DNA of 64,000 bases from Limnohabitans sp. (GTDB lineage: Bacteria > Pseudomonadota > Gammaproteobacteria > Burkholderiales > Burkholderiaceae_C), in assembly GCF_023910625.1 (NCBI RefSeq), contig NZ_JAAVVW010000003.1:1612001-1676000 (forward strand), read 5' to 3'. Under the pieces are notes generated by a model. It made no database searches, was not told the DNA's origin, and worked only from the letters and a program-made list of their open reading frames with translations. This document shows, one piece after another, positions 41,386 to 51,485 of this stretch (position 1 is the stretch's first letter; every line of letters starts with the position of its first letter). Both the position numbers and the translations under genes were made by a program.

Positions 41386-41406
41386 AAAACGGGCCGAAGC
41401 CCGTTT
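41386..41406 (-). terminator. Terminator after secA
   Basis: On the minus strand AAACGGGC-TTCG-GCCCGTTT forms a perfect 8-bp stem with a TTCG loop, continuing into TTG. Located 17 bases past the secA stop. Confidence 0.8.
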
Positions 41407-41422
41407 CATTCGTCCAGCCTTT

Positions 41423-44182
41423 TCAGGCCAGTTTGCCGTGGCAATGTTTGAATTTTTTGCCGCTGCCGCAGGGGCAAGGCTCGTTGCGCCCAACCTGGCC
41501 CCAAGAACTGGTCAAACCCGTCAAGCCAGGAGCAGCTCCAGCGGCTTGCACTTGGGGCTGGCCGGTTTCATCCGGGGCGGTGTAGGTCACGTTGCTGATT
41601 TGCTCAGCGCGTTCTTCGATGGCCTGTGCGGCTTGCTGCATCTGATCGCCCGAGTCGACGCGCACGGTCATCAAAGTGCGGGTCACTTCATTTTTGACCG
41701 AATCGAGCAATTGACCAAACAGTTCAAACGCTTCGCGCTTGTATTCCTGCTTGGGTTGCTTTTGGGCATAACCCCGCAGATGAATGCCCTGGCGCAGGTA
41801 ATCGAGCGCACTCAGGTGCTCGCGCCAATGGGTGTCGATACTCTGCAACAAAATCATGCGCTCAAAAGAGAGGAAGCTTTCGGCCCCCACTTGATCGAGT
41901 TTGGTCTGGAACTTCGCATGGGCTTGGGCCAGCACTTTCTCGACAAGATCCTCATCAGTGATAGCGTTGGATGCCTGAACCTGGTCTTGCAAATCGAGTG
42001 CGATGCCCCATTCTTCGGATAAGGCTTTTTCTAGGGACTGCAGATCCCATTGCTCCTCCACCGATTCCACCGGCACATACTGGCGGACCAAGTCGGTAAA
42101 GCAACCTTCGCGTAAAGCGGCGATTTGGGCGTTCAAATCCTGTGCATCAAGGATGTCGTTGCGCTGCTGGTAAATCACCTTGCGCTGGTCATTGGAGACA
42201 TCGTCGTATTCGAGCAGCTGCTTGCGAATGTCAAAGTTACGCGCTTCGACTTTGCGCTGTGCCCCTTCAATGCTGCGCGTGACAATGCCCGCCTCGATGG
42301 CCTCGCCCTCGGGCATCTTCAGGCGATCCATGATGGAGCGCACCCGGTCACCCGCAAAAATACGCATGAGCGGATCGTCCAGGCTCAGGTAAAAGCGTGA
42401 AGAGCCGGGATCTCCCTGGCGACCCGAACGTCCTCGCAGCTGGTTGTCGATTCGGCGTGACTCATGGCGTTCGGTGGCGATGATGCGCAAACCGCCCAAA
42501 GCCTTGACCTGTTCGTGCACCAATTTCCATTGCTCACGCAGTTCATGGATTCGCTTTTGACGCGCAGCTTCGGGCAGACTCTCATCGGCCTCGATGGCCT
42601 GCACGTCTTTTTCAATGTTGCCGCCCAACACAATGTCGGTGCCACGACCGGCCATATTGGTGGCGATGGTGATCATGCCGGGACGTCCGGCCTGGGCCAC
42701 AATGTCGGCTTCGCGGGCATGCTGTTTGGCGTTGAGCACCTGGTGTGGCAGCTTTTGCTGCGTCAGCAGTTGCGCAATCAGCTCCGAGTTTTCAATCGAA
42801 GTGGTGCCCACCAGCACCGGCTGGCCACGCTCGTGACATTCGCGGATGTCAGCAATGGCCGCGGTGTAACGCTCTTGTGAAGTTTTGTACACCCGATCCA
42901 GCTGGTCTTCGCGCTGGCTCTTGCGGTGCGGCGGAATCACCATGGTCTCCAGACCATAGATCTCCTGGAATTCATAGGCCTCGGTGTCTGCCGTTCCCGT
43001 CATGCCGCCGATCTTGTTGTACAGACGGAAATAGTTCTGAAAGGTGATGGAAGCCAGCGTCTGGTTTTCGGCTTGGATATGCACGCCCTCCTTGGCCTCA
43101 ACGGCCTGGTGCAGGCCATCGCTCCATCGGCGTCCCGTCATCAAGCGCCCGGTGAACTCGTCAACGATGATGATTTCGCCCTCTTGCACCACATAGTGCT
43201 GGTCACGGTGGTACAGATGCTGAGCACGCAAAGCAGCATTCAAATGGTGCATCAGCGTGATGTTGGCCGGGTCGTACAGGCTCGCACCTTCGGGGATCAA
43301 GCCCAATTGCGCCAGAACCGCTTCGGCTTTTTCGTGACCTTGTTCGGTCAGAAAAATCTGATGCGCTTTTTCATCCACAGTGAAATCGCCAGGCGTGATG
43401 ATGCCTTCGCCCGTGCGCGGATCCGCCTCGCCTTCCTGACGGCTGAGAAGGGGCACCAACTGCTTCATCGAGATGTAAGTGGCCGTGTGGTCTTCGGCCT
43501 GGCCGCTGATGATCAGAGGGGTACGTGCCTCGTCGATCAGGATGGAGTCCACCTCGTCAATGATGGCGTAATGAAGCGAACGCTGAACCCGGTCATTGGC
43601 TTCATGGACCATGTTGTCGCGCAGGTAGTCAAATCCATACTCGTTGTTGGTTCCGTAGGTGATGTCTGACGTGTAGGCCGCTTGCTTTTCTTGGCGCGTC
43701 ATCTGGGGCAAGTTAATGCCCACCGACAGACCCAAAAAGTTGAACAATTTACCCATCCACTGCGCATCACGGCTGGCCAGGTAATCGTTCACCGTGACCA
43801 CGTGAACCCCTTTGCCTGCGATTGCATTGAGATAGGCAGGCAGGGTCGAGGTCAGTGTCTTGCCCTCACCCGTTCGCATTTCGGCAATCTTGCCGTTGTG
43901 CAGGGCAATACCCCCAGCCAACTGCACATCAAAATGGCGCATCTTCATGACGCGCTTGGAGCCTTCTCGCACCACAGCGAAAGCCTCTGGCAACAAGACA
44001 TCCAGGCTTTCACCAGCGGCTGCGCGGTCCTTGAACAGTTGGGTTTTGACTTTGAGCTCATCATCGCTCAGCGCTTCCAGTCCAGCCTCCAAAGCATTGA
44101 TGCGCTCAACGGTTTTGCGGTACTGCTTGAGCAGGCGGTCGTTGCGACTGCCGAAAATCTTGGTGAGGAAAGGGATGGCCAT
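41423..44182 (-). CDS. secA: Preprotein translocase ATPase SecA
   Basis: Motor of the Sec export pathway at the inner membrane; 919 aa. Walker [15 protein letters not shown]-type [20 protein letters not shown] (first part), and helicase motif [13 protein letters not shown] are intact. The C-terminal zinc tail [16 protein letters not shown] binds Sec[17 protein letters not shown] fits the family start at 44182. Confidence 0.98.
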   Translation of the reverse strand: MAIPFLTKIFGSRNDRLLKQYRKTVERINALEAGLEALSDDELKVKTQLFKDRAAAGESLDVLLPEAFAVVREGSKRVMKMRHFDVQLAGGIALHNGKIAEMRTGEGKTLTSTLPAYLNAIAGKGVHVVTVNDYLASRDAQWMGKLFNFLGLSVGINLPQMTRQEKQAAYTSDITYGTNNEYGFDYLRDNMVHEANDRVQRSLHYAIIDEVDSILIDEARTPLIISGQAEDHTATYISMKQLVPLLSRQEGEADPRTGEGIITPGDFTVDEKAHQIFLTEQGHEKAEAVLAQLGLIPEGASLYDPANITLMHHLNAALRAQHLYHRDQHYVVQEGEIIIVDEFTGRLMTGRRWSDGLHQAVEAKEGVHIQAENQTLASITFQNYFRLYNKIGGMTGTADTEAYEFQEIYGLETMVIPPHRKSQREDQLDRVYKTSQERYTAAIADIRECHERGQPVLVGTTSIENSELIAQLLTQQKLPHQVLNAKQHAREADIVAQAGRPGMITIATNMAGRGTDIVLGGNIEKDVQAIEADESLPEAARQKRIHELREQWKLVHEQVKALGGLRIIATERHESRRIDNQLRGRSGRQGDPGSSRFYLSLDDPLMRIFAGDRVRSIMDRLKMPEGEAIEAGIVTRSIEGAQRKVEARNFDIRKQLLEYDDVSNDQRKVIYQQRNDILDAQDLNAQIAALREGCFTDLVRQYVPVESVEEQWDLQSLEKALSEEWGIALDLQDQVQASNAITDEDLVEKVLAQAHAKFQTKLDQVGAESFLSFERMILLQSIDTHWREHLSALDYLRQGIHLRGYAQKQPKQEYKREAFELFGQLLDSVKNEVTRTLMTVRVDSGDQMQQAAQAIEERAEQISNVTYTAPDETGQPQVQAAGAAPGLTGLTSSWGQVGRNEPCPCGSGKKFKHCHGKLA

Positions 44183-44461
44183 GTCAGTTGGGTCCACCTT
44201 CAGCCTGGGGCCGAAAAACGGACCGTCTATCCTGTCAAATAAAAGAGTTCATGAAACCGGGCTTTGTTGGTCTGCGCCGTGATCGCCCTGGCCGTGCATC
44301 CTGCAGGATGCCCGACTTGAGCCGATCATTTTAGCCGTTCATCACAAGGGCCATGGCCCCAACAAGGCTCTGGCTTGCTTGCATTCCCTAACCCATCGCG
44401 TCAAGTTTCGCCGCCTCGTTGCGACTGTGCAGGATAATCGTAGAGCCCCCAAGACCGCACC
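44183..44461. other. Divergent region between secA and the DciA-like gene
   Basis: 279 bases without a gene. It contains a perfect 16-bp palindrome GCATCCTGCAGGATGC at 44296-44311, about 115 bases upstream of secA, that could be a protein-binding site or a leader stem. A GATAAT at about 44433 may serve the rightward gene as a -10. Confidence 0.45.
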
Positions 44462-44764
44462 ATGCATAGACGTCACCAATCCATCCCACTGCAGCAAGCC
44501 GCACAAGAGTCACCGACTTTGTCCCTGTTGATGGGGCGTGTGCGGGAATCTGCGGATCGTATGCATGCCATCCGAAGCCTGTTGCCCGCCGGGTTGCGCA
44601 CCAGCGTGCAGGCGGGTCCGCTTGAGCAGGGCTGCTGGTGTTTGTTGGTGGACTCCAATGCGGTGGCAGCCAAGGTTCGACAAATGTTGCCCGCCTTGCA
44701 ATCCCACTTGAGCCAGCAAGGGATCGGCGTGGACTCGATTCGGTTGAAGGTCCACAAACGTTGA
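44462..44764 (+). CDS. DUF721 / DciA-like protein
   Basis: 100-aa protein with the DUF721 pattern: LSLLMGRVRESADRMHAIRSLLP, VQAGPLEQGCWCLLVDSNAVAAKVRQMLPAL (parts), and VDSIRLKV at the end. DciA proteins load the replicative helicase in bacteria lacking DnaC; here only this core is present. It is divergent from secA, its usual neighbour in betaproteobacteria. Functional assignment is by family only. Confidence 0.75.
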   Translation: MHRRHQSIPLQQAAQESPTLSLLMGRVRESADRMHAIRSLLPAGLRTSVQAGPLEQGCWCLLVDSNAVAAKVRQMLPALQSHLSQQGIGVDSIRLKVHKR

Positions 44765-44783
44765 CCATCAGGAGACTACCCAC

Positions 44784-44816
44784 AAAAAAGCCCCGACCAG
44801 TAAAGGAACAGGGCTT
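44784..44816 (-). terminator. Terminator after tRNA-Thr
   Basis: On the minus strand AAGCCC pairs with GGGCTT across an 18-base loop region, followed by TTTTT. It follows the tRNA and is also transcribed at the end of the convergent DciA-like gene. Confidence 0.7.
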
Positions 44817-44822
44817 CAATGA

Positions 44823-44898
44823 TGGTGCCGCTTGTCGGATTCGAACTGACGACCTACCGCTTACAAGGCGGGTGCTCTACCAACTGAGCTAAAGCGGC
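44823..44898 (-). tRNA. tRNA-Thr (anticodon TGT)
   Basis: 76 bases including an encoded CCA. Acceptor GCCGCTT pairs with AAGCGGC; D arm GCTC-AGTTGGTA-GAGC; anticodon loop CTTGTAA with anticodon TGT; T loop TTCGAAT. The T stem has one A-C mismatch. Reads ACA codons (and by wobble others). Confidence 0.96.
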
Positions 44899-44956
44899 AC
44901 GGCACAGATTCTAACGTGATCCATAGCCATTTAAGGGCCTGGCACCGTTAATTCTT

Positions 44957-45406
44957 TCACTTGATCCGTTTCAAGGCCGGGCGTGCAGAGCCGGAGCTCG
45001 GTGGCGGAGGATCATCGCCCTCATCCACCGGCGCATCTTGTACGGGCACGGCAGACAATGCGGGAGGCTCTGCGGTGGCGTCATCACTCACAGGAAAAGC
45101 CATGCCTTGACCATTTTCACGTGCATAAATGGCCATGACCCGATGAATCGGCACCATGATGTCACGAGGTTGTCCACCAAAACGGGCCTTGAACTCAATG
45201 AATTCATTGCCCAGTTTGAGCGAGCTGGTGGCATCCATGCTGACATTGAGCACGATCTCACCACCTTGCACGTATTCACGGGGTACCTGCACCGACTGGT
45301 CTACCTTGACGGCCACATAAGGCGTAAAACCGTTGTCTGAGCACCAGTCGTACAAAGCCCGAATAAGGTAAGGACGAGTGGAGGGCAGTTCGGTACTGCT
45401 GATCAT
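44957..45406 (-). CDS. sspB: ClpXP specificity-enhancing factor SspB
   Basis: Adaptor that delivers ssrA-tagged proteins to ClpXP; 149 aa. The substrate-binding domain spans about residues 8-108 (TRPYLIRALYDWCSDNGFTPY and RDIMVPIHRVMAIYARENGQGM, in part). The acidic/proline linker leads to a short basic C-terminus PALKRIK that docks on ClpX. ATG 45406 has GGGGAGG upstream. 19 bases after sspA. Confidence 0.94.
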   Translation of the reverse strand: MISSTELPSTRPYLIRALYDWCSDNGFTPYVAVKVDQSVQVPREYVQGGEIVLNVSMDATSSLKLGNEFIEFKARFGGQPRDIMVPIHRVMAIYARENGQGMAFPVSDDATAEPPALSAVPVQDAPVDEGDDPPPPSSGSARPALKRIK

Positions 45407-45425
45407 GGTGGAGACCTCCCCGGAT

Positions 45426-46037
45426 TTACTTGCGCATGACTTTTTCAGAAGGCGTGAGTGCCTCAATGTAGGCTGGACGCGAAAAAATACGCTCTGCGTA
45501 TTTGAGCAAGGGCGCTGCGTTTTTGCTCAACTCAATGCCGTAGTAGTCCAGACGCCACAACAAAGGGGCAATCGCGACATCAAGCATCGAAAAGTTGTCA
45601 CCCAACATGAACTTGTTCTTCAGGAAGACGGGTGCCAACTGTGTCAGACGGTCGCGGATGTGCGAACGGGCTTTTTCTAGCGCCTTGTCATTGCCTTTGA
45701 GGGCGCGGTTTTCCAGCGTCAGCACATGCGTGAACAGCTCTTTCTCGAAATTGAGCAAGAACAAGCGGACACGGGCACGGTCCACCGGGTCGCCGGGCAT
45801 CAGTTGCGGATGAGGGAAACGCTCATCAATGTACTCGTTGATGATGTTCGACTCGTACAGGATCAGATCACGTTCCACCAGGATCGGCACCTGGCCGTAG
45901 GGATTCATCACATTGATGTCTTCGGGCTTGTTGTACAAGTCCACATCACGTATTTCAAAGTCCATGCCTTTTTCGAACAGCACAAAGCGGCAGCGGTGAG
46001 AAAAAGGACAAGTGGTTCCAGAATAAAGCACCATCAT
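45426..46037 (-). CDS. sspA: Stringent starvation protein A
   Basis: GST-fold RNA polymerase-associated protein, 203 aa. It has an N-terminal thioredoxin-like domain (MVLYSGTTCPFSHRCRFVLFEKGMDF in part; NPYGQVPILVERDLILYES) and a helical C-terminal domain. SspA lacks GST activity in characterised members. Placed after petABC and before sspB, the standard betaproteobacterial order. Confidence 0.95.
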   Translation of the reverse strand: MMVLYSGTTCPFSHRCRFVLFEKGMDFEIRDVDLYNKPEDINVMNPYGQVPILVERDLILYESNIINEYIDERFPHPQLMPGDPVDRARVRLFLLNFEKELFTHVLTLENRALKGNDKALEKARSHIRDRLTQLAPVFLKNKFMLGDNFSMLDVAIAPLLWRLDYYGIELSKNAAPLLKYAERIFSRPAYIEALTPSEKVMRK

Positions 46038-46060
46038 GGTGGAGGCTCCTCAATAAATCA

Positions 46061-46118
46061 AAAAGAGTGGGAGGCCCCAAAGGCCCGCCACTCCAAAGAG
46101 CCCGGCTGGAAAGCCGGG
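46061..46118 (-). terminator. Two stems between petC and sspA
   Basis: Nearest petC, CCCGGCT-TTCC-AGCCGGG (46118-46101). Then GAGTGG/CCACTC with inner GGCC/GGCC (46094-46066) followed by TTTTT. The second is a good terminator for the petABC transcript. Confidence 0.75.
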
Positions 46119-46129
46119 TGAAAGCTCAT

Positions 46130-46894
46130 TTACTTGACGTCTTTCCAATACGCCGCATTCAAACGCCATGCGATGAAGGTAAAAAAGGACAAGAAAATCA
46201 AAACCCACACACCAATGCGTACGCGTGTGTTTTGAGCCGGTTCTGCCATCCACTGCATATAGCCAACCAGATCACCGATGGCCTGATCGTATTCCAAAGG
46301 GGTCATCGTGCCCGGCTTGGTTTGTTTCCAGCCTTTGAAAACCTGGACTTTTTGACCTTTGTCTTCTTTTTCTTCAAAGATGGGCTCGCGCTCACCTTGC
46401 AGCTGCCAAAGCGGGTTGGGCATACCCACGTTGGGATAAGCCAAGTTGTTCCAGCCTATTGGCTTGGAATCGTCGCGATAGTAGGTGCGCATGTAAGTGT
46501 AGAGGTAATCAGCCCCGGTACCACCTGGGCCGGAACGTGAACGCGCCATCAGGGTGAGGTCAGGCGGGTTTTTGCCGAACCACTCTTTGGCCTGCACCGG
46601 ATCGATGGCGGCCTTCATAGTGTCACCCACTTTTTCGGTGGTGAACATCAAGTTGTCCTTGATCTGCTGATCGGTCAGACCAATGTCTTTCAGGCGGTTG
46701 TAACGCATGAAGGCAGCCGAATGGCAGTTCAGGCAGTAGTTGACAAACAACTTGGCACCATTTTGCAAAGCGGCCAGATCGTTGGTTTTCTTGGGAGCCT
46801 TGTCCCAGGCAATACCGCCCCCGGCTGCATGAGCACCTGCCACCATACCAAGGGCCACCACAAAGCCGAGTGCGAGTTTCTTGAGGTTTTTCAT
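46130..46894 (-). CDS. petC: Cytochrome c1
   Basis: Haem-c subunit of the bc1 complex, 254 aa. A signal peptide (KLALGFVVALGMVAGAHAAG) exports it; haem-binding CxxCH is in VNYCLNCHSAAFMRY. A C-terminal anchor IGVWVLIFLSFFTFIAW precedes the short tail LNAAYWKDVK. The third gene of petABC. Confidence 0.96.
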   Translation of the reverse strand: MKNLKKLALGFVVALGMVAGAHAAGGGIAWDKAPKKTNDLAALQNGAKLFVNYCLNCHSAAFMRYNRLKDIGLTDQQIKDNLMFTTEKVGDTMKAAIDPVQAKEWFGKNPPDLTLMARSRSGPGGTGADYLYTYMRTYYRDDSKPIGWNNLAYPNVGMPNPLWQLQGEREPIFEEKEDKGQKVQVFKGWKQTKPGTMTPLEYDQAIGDLVGYMQWMAEPAQNTRVRIGVWVLIFLSFFTFIAWRLNAAYWKDVK

Positions 46895-46914
46895 GATCTT
46901 GACTCTCCGGGGTC

Positions 46915-48324
46915 TCAGTGAGGCGTGAAGGTCACGCGGTCAGGCACTTGCTTGAACGTGCCCAGCTTGCTCCACCAAGGCATCAACAGGAAGAAGCCAA
47001 AATAGAACAGGGTACCCACTTGGGACACCCGCTCACCGATGGGCGAGGGCGGCTTGACGCCCAAATAGCCCAAGATCAGGAAGTTGATCACGAACACTGC
47101 ATAGACATATTTGTGCCAGTCAGGACGGTACCGGATCGACTTGACAGGACTGTAATCGAGCCAAGGCAAGAAGAACAAAATGATCACTGCAGCGCCCATG
47201 ACCACCACACCCCAGAACTTGGCGTCAATGGACAAAAGCAACACACAAATCACAATACTTGCACCCACCAAACCGCCTTTGAGCAAAGCAGGCAGTTTGC
47301 CCTTGGCCACAGCCAAGAAAGCGCCCACCACCACACACAACACCAAAACGTACATCATCTCTGTCGTGATGGCACGCAGCATGGAATAAAACGGCGTGAA
47401 GTACCAAACAGGTGCAATGTGCAAAGGCGTGGTCAACGGGTCGGCCGGAATGAAGTTGTTGTACTCCAGGAAATAACCACCGAATTCAGGCGCAAAGAAC
47501 ACCACCGCGCTGAAAGCCATCAGGAACACGCTCACAGAGAAAATGTCATGAACGGTGTAGTAAGGGTGGAACGGAATGCCATCCAAAGGGTTACCTTTGG
47601 CATCCTTGGGGGCATCTGCAGCCTTGATTTCAACGCCATCGGGGTTGTTGGAGCCCACTTCGTGCAGCGCAATGATGTGCGCCACCACCAGGCCCAGCAG
47701 CACCAAAGGCACGGCGATGACGTGGAAGCTGAAAAAGCGGTTCAGGGTGGCGTCGCCCACCACGAAGTCGCCGCGGATCAGCAAAGCCAAATCAGGTCCG
47801 ATCACAGGCACGGCCGAGAACAGGTTCACGATCACCTGAGCGCCCCAGTAAGACATCTGGCCCCAAGGCAGCAGATAACCCATGAAGGCTTCGGCCATCA
47901 GCACCAGGAAAATGGCGCAACCGAAAATCCAAACCAGTTCGCGCGGCTTGCGGTACGAGCCGTACATCAAACCCCGGAACATGTGCAGGTACACCACAAC
48001 GAAGAAAGCAGAGGCGCCTGTCGAGTGCATGTAGCGGATCAACCAGCCCCAGGGCACATCGCGCATGATGTACTCGACCGAAGCAAACGCCAATGCAGCA
48101 TCGGGCTTGTAATGCATGACCAAAAAGATGCCGGTCACGATCTGGATGACCAGAACCAGCAGCGACAACGCGCCAAACACGTACCAAAAATTCAGGTTTT
48201 TGGAAGCGTAGTACTCGGAAAGGTGCTCCTTGTACAGCTTGGAGGCCGGAAAACGGTTGTCCACCCAGTTGAGCAGCTTTTCACCGACGGGAGCATTTGG
48301 AGAGATTTCTTTGAATTGAGCCAT
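46915..48324 (-). CDS. petB: Cytochrome b of the bc1 complex
   Basis: 469-aa quinol-oxidising subunit with two haems b and about eight or more transmembrane helices. YWYVFGALSLLVLVIQIVTG-like FWYVFGALSLLVLVIQIVTG, GWLIRYMHSTGASAFF, the Qo-site PEFGGYF region and WYFTPFYSMLRA (PxW-type) are seen. The six-codon upstream extension of the frame is excluded because MAQFKEISPNAPVGEK is the family start. Sits 20 bases before petC. Confidence 0.97.
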   Translation of the reverse strand: MAQFKEISPNAPVGEKLLNWVDNRFPASKLYKEHLSEYYASKNLNFWYVFGALSLLVLVIQIVTGIFLVMHYKPDAALAFASVEYIMRDVPWGWLIRYMHSTGASAFFVVVYLHMFRGLMYGSYRKPRELVWIFGCAIFLVLMAEAFMGYLLPWGQMSYWGAQVIVNLFSAVPVIGPDLALLIRGDFVVGDATLNRFFSFHVIAVPLVLLGLVVAHIIALHEVGSNNPDGVEIKAADAPKDAKGNPLDGIPFHPYYTVHDIFSVSVFLMAFSAVVFFAPEFGGYFLEYNNFIPADPLTTPLHIAPVWYFTPFYSMLRAITTEMMYVLVLCVVVGAFLAVAKGKLPALLKGGLVGASIVICVLLLSIDAKFWGVVVMGAAVIILFFLPWLDYSPVKSIRYRPDWHKYVYAVFVINFLILGYLGVKPPSPIGERVSQVGTLFYFGFFLLMPWWSKLGTFKQVPDRVTFTPH

Positions 48325-48335
48325 GTTGTACTCCA

Positions 48336-48932
48336 TCAAGCCTTTTTGTCCTCACCAATAAGCAACTTGGTGTCAGACAGGTACATGTGCGGCGGCACTT
48401 CAAGGTTGTCAGGTGCAGGCTTGTTCTTGAAGACGCGACCGGCAAAATCAAAAGTGGAGCCATGGCAGGCACACAGGAAACCGCCATTCCAATCATCGGG
48501 CAGCGAGGGCTGAGGGCCTGGCGCAAATTTATCGGCAGGCGAACAACCCAAATGCGTGCAAATGCCCACAGCCACCATCACCTCTGGCTTGATCGAGCGG
48601 TGCTGGTTCTTGGCATATTCAGGGGTCGGATAAGCCGTGCGCTCGGAAGCAGGGTCCGCCAACTGGGACTCGGTCTTTTTCAAGGATTCGAGCTGCTCGG
48701 GCGAACGCTTCATGATCCAAACGGGTTTGCCGCGCCATTCGACGGTCAGCTTTTCACCGGGGTTCAAAGCGGAAATATCCACTTCAACAGCGGCTCCAGC
48801 AGCCTTGGCGCGTTCGGACGGTTGAAAGCTGCTGACGAAGGGGGTGGCCACAAAGCCAGCGCCTACAGCACCTGCACAAGTAGAAGCAATCAGCCAGGTC
48901 CGCTTGCTGTTGTCGACTGGGGTGTCACTCAT
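48336..48932 (-). CDS. petA: Rieske iron-sulfur subunit of the bc1 complex
   Basis: 198-aa membrane-anchored [2Fe-2S] protein. N-terminal twin-arginine-like start ([20 protein letters not shown], lacking a full RR pair) with the anchor helix. Cluster ligands are in CTHLGCSP and [13 protein letters not shown], with the two disulfide cysteines in the same boxes. First gene of petABC; divergent from mscL. Confidence 0.96.
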   Translation of the reverse strand: MSDTPVDNSKRTWLIASTCAGAVGAGFVATPFVSSFQPSERAKAAGAAVEVDISALNPGEKLTVEWRGKPVWIMKRSPEQLESLKKTESQLADPASERTAYPTPEYAKNQHRSIKPEVMVAVGICTHLGCSPADKFAPGPQPSLPDDWNGGFLCACHGSTFDFAGRVFKNKPAPDNLEVPPHMYLSDTKLLIGEDKKA

Positions 48933-49069
48933 GGGAATCCTCTAGCGAGTCGTTATCAGGGTCAACCCATGATTGTAGCGGAGTGAAACAGATAAGCGAC
49001 TTACAACTCAATAGGCCTCTGCATGAATGGGTCACAATGGCAGCTGCAACCACAGCAGGGGGTTTTCCC

Positions 49070-49501
49070 ATGGCATTTATCCAGGAATTCAAAACATTTG
49101 CACTCAAAGGCAACGTCGTTGACCTGGCGGTGGGCGTCATTGTCGGTGCTGCGTTCGCCAAGATCGTTGACTCATTGGTGGCCGACGTGATCATGCCACT
49201 GGTCAGTTTGGTTTTTGGTGGTTTGGACTTTGCCAACTACTACTGGCCACTGTCAGGACAAACCGCCAACTTGTCTCTTGCGGAAGCCAAGAAACTCGGC
49301 GCAGTTTTTGCGTATGGCAACTTCATCACCGTGGCCTTGAACTTTTTTATCCTAGCTTTCATCATTTTCTTGATGGTTCGGCAAATCAACCGGCTCAAGT
49401 CACTTCAACCCGCCGAAACTCCAGCACCCAAGGCACCCGAGCTCACTGAAGAGGTGGCGTTACTGCGAGAAATTCGGGACAGCCTGAACCGCCAATCCTG
49501 A
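49070..49501 (+). CDS. mscL: Large-conductance mechanosensitive channel MscL
   Basis: Pentameric osmotic-shock safety valve, 143 aa. [29 protein letters not shown] is the family start with TM1 (first 20 shown elsewhere in homologues); TM2 is [19 protein letters not shown], followed by the C-terminal helix bundle [16 protein letters not shown]. The start at 49070 is preferred over longer in-frame starts. Confidence 0.95.
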   Translation: MAFIQEFKTFALKGNVVDLAVGVIVGAAFAKIVDSLVADVIMPLVSLVFGGLDFANYYWPLSGQTANLSLAEAKKLGAVFAYGNFITVALNFFILAFIIFLMVRQINRLKSLQPAETPAPKAPELTEEVALLREIRDSLNRQS

Positions 49502-49515
49502 ACCTCGTTGGTCCC

Positions 49516-50559
49516 TCAGGGGCCCCCATGGGCAAGCTGACGGGCCATTCGAATGGCCCGAACCATGCTGCTGGCATCGGCCAGGCCTTGACCCGCCAAG
49601 TCCATGGCGGTGCCGTGATCCGGGCTGGTCCTGATCAAAGGCAAGCCCAAAGTCACGTTCACGCCCTGCTCCACCCCAAGGTACTTGACCGGGATCAAGC
49701 CCTGGTCGTGATACATCGCAATGACCACATCAAATTCACGCTGCCCGTCGGCGCGTTGGCGCGCCCGCATGAACACGGTGTCAGGCGCACAGGGCCCATG
49801 CACATCCAAGCCCTCCAGGCGGGCCAGCGCCAGGCAAGGCTGCAACACCTCGATTTCTTCACGACCAAACAAGCCGCCCTCACCGGCATGCGGGTTGACC
49901 CCTGCCACTGCGATGCGAGGTCTGCGCCCCAGCATCCGGGCCAATGCCGTGTCGGTGATGTGCAAGGTCTGCAGCACCCGCTCTAGAGTGATCGCCTCCA
50001 GCGCCTCGCGCAGCGAGACATGGATGCTGACCAACACGGTGCGCAGCTCGTCATTGGCCAACATCATGCGCACCGGCATTTGGTCAACAGACACCCCAGC
50101 ATGACGGGCTGCCTCGGCCTGTAACAGCTCAGTGTGGCCGGGGTACTGATCGTACGGGGCACCTGCGGCGTGCAAGGCTTTTTTGTGCAAAGGGGCCGTC
50201 ACGAGCGCCGATACCTCGCCTCGCAAAGCAGCCCGTGTGGCCCACAACACCGACTCACCTGCCAATTGCCCGGCGCGGGCGTCAACTTGCCCCCAAGGCA
50301 AAACGGGAGCCACCGGCCCCACTTGCAGCACTGGCAAGCACCGGGGCGGCAGCTCCAGCGCCTGGGCGGGTGAATCGATGCCGCACACCGGCAAAGCAGG
50401 CACCGGCTGCACCAAAGCCAAGGCGCGGCGCATCAAGCCCACATCGCCCGCCACAAAACAGCCACGGGTCAACTCGGGCGCGTCGCGCCAGGCCTTGGCG
50501 ATGATCTCCGGGCCAATGCCACACGGATCTCCGGGGGTGATGGCGATGGGTAATTTCAT
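49516..50559 (-). CDS. pdxA: 4-hydroxythreonine-4-phosphate dehydrogenase PdxA
   Basis: NAD-dependent enzyme of vitamin B6 synthesis, 347 aa. MKLPIAITPGDPCGIGPEI is the family start (TPGDPxGIGPE); metal ligands occur in the HKKAL (APLHKKALHAAG) and FTGHTEL-like YPGHTELL, and NPHAGEGG and MYHDQGLIPVK are later family blocks. The open frame upstream of 50559 is not conserved. Convergent with mscL. Confidence 0.95.
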   Translation of the reverse strand: MKLPIAITPGDPCGIGPEIIAKAWRDAPELTRGCFVAGDVGLMRRALALVQPVPALPVCGIDSPAQALELPPRCLPVLQVGPVAPVLPWGQVDARAGQLAGESVLWATRAALRGEVSALVTAPLHKKALHAAGAPYDQYPGHTELLQAEAARHAGVSVDQMPVRMMLANDELRTVLVSIHVSLREALEAITLERVLQTLHITDTALARMLGRRPRIAVAGVNPHAGEGGLFGREEIEVLQPCLALARLEGLDVHGPCAPDTVFMRARQRADGQREFDVVIAMYHDQGLIPVKYLGVEQGVNVTLGLPLIRTSPDHGTAMDLAGQGLADASSMVRAIRMARQLAHGGP

Positions 50560-50612
50560 GGTCAATGGGCTCTTTCGATGTACCGAGGGCCACCGCGTGC
50601 GCGGCAATGCCA

Positions 50613-51365
50613 TCAGGCGGGGTTATCGATGTCGATGAATCGGTGAGAAAAACCCAAGCTTTGCGCCATATGTGCCCCCACGGCCGGGGCACCATAGCGT
50701 TCGCTGGCATGGTGCCCACAGGCCAGGAAAGCCACACCGGTTTCTCGCGCCAGGTGGGCTTGCGGCTCGGAAATCTCGCCGGTGATGAAAGCATCCGCCC
50801 CAGCCGCCATGGCCGCTTCAAAATAACCCTGCGCCCCGCCGGAACACCAAGCCACTCGCCGCACCGGGCGGTGCAGGTCGCCAACGCAGGTCACCGTGCG
50901 TCCCAAAGCCAGCCGCACATGGTCAGCCAAATCCTGAGGCTGCGCCCAAACTTGGGGGCCGACCCCCCAAAAGCCCAAGTCTTGCTCACCAAAACGGCCT
51001 TGCACCTGCAAGCCCAGCACGCGGGCCAGTTGGGCGTTATTGCCCAACTGCGGGTGCCCATCGAGCGGCAGGTGGAACGCAAAAAGGTGGATGCCATGCG
51101 CCAGCAACAGCCGCAGCCGCTCACGCATCCAGCCCGTGACCCGTCCGTCTTGTCCGCGCCAGAACAGGCCGTGGTGCACCAGAATGGCGTCAGCATCGGC
51201 GGCGATGGCCGCCTCGATCAAGGCACGACTGGCAGTCACGCCACTGACGAGCAACTTGACATCGCGGTCACCCTCGACCTGCAAGCCATTCGGACCGTAG
51301 TCGCGGAACTTTTCGGGTTGGAGCAAGGCATCAAAGGCCTGACCCAGGGTTTTGGCATCGGTCAT
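50613..51365 (-). CDS. Nif3-like dinuclear metal centre protein
   Basis: 250-aa hexameric cytoplasmic protein of the Nif3/YbgI family. LGQAFDALLQPEKFRDYGPNGLQVEG (first part), then VHHGLFWRG with metal-binding histidines, FHLPLDGHPQLGNNAQLA, and late GADAFITGEISEPQAHLARE and FLACGHHASE are all family marks. Function remains debated (possible GTP cyclohydrolase-like or metal-dependent hydrolase). Precedes pdxA on the same strand; divergent from the serine protease gene. Confidence 0.92.
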   Translation of the reverse strand: MTDAKTLGQAFDALLQPEKFRDYGPNGLQVEGDRDVKLLVSGVTASRALIEAAIAADADAILVHHGLFWRGQDGRVTGWMRERLRLLLAHGIHLFAFHLPLDGHPQLGNNAQLARVLGLQVQGRFGEQDLGFWGVGPQVWAQPQDLADHVRLALGRTVTCVGDLHRPVRRVAWCSGGAQGYFEAAMAAGADAFITGEISEPQAHLARETGVAFLACGHHASERYGAPAVGAHMAQSLGFSHRFIDIDNPA

Positions 51366-51485
51366 GGGCAGAGGAATGGTGTTGAGACCTGCGATTGTGG
51401 CTCAGGTGGCCAACAACCAGCGTGGATCTGGTGATTGCAGGCATGGCTCCCTGCTGCAGGTCCGAATCAGGGACAATCTGTGACC

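Noticed and set aside
46918-48513. 531-codon plus-strand open frame opposite petB/petA
   Set aside because: His/Gln-rich antisense shadow of cytochrome b and Rieske genes.
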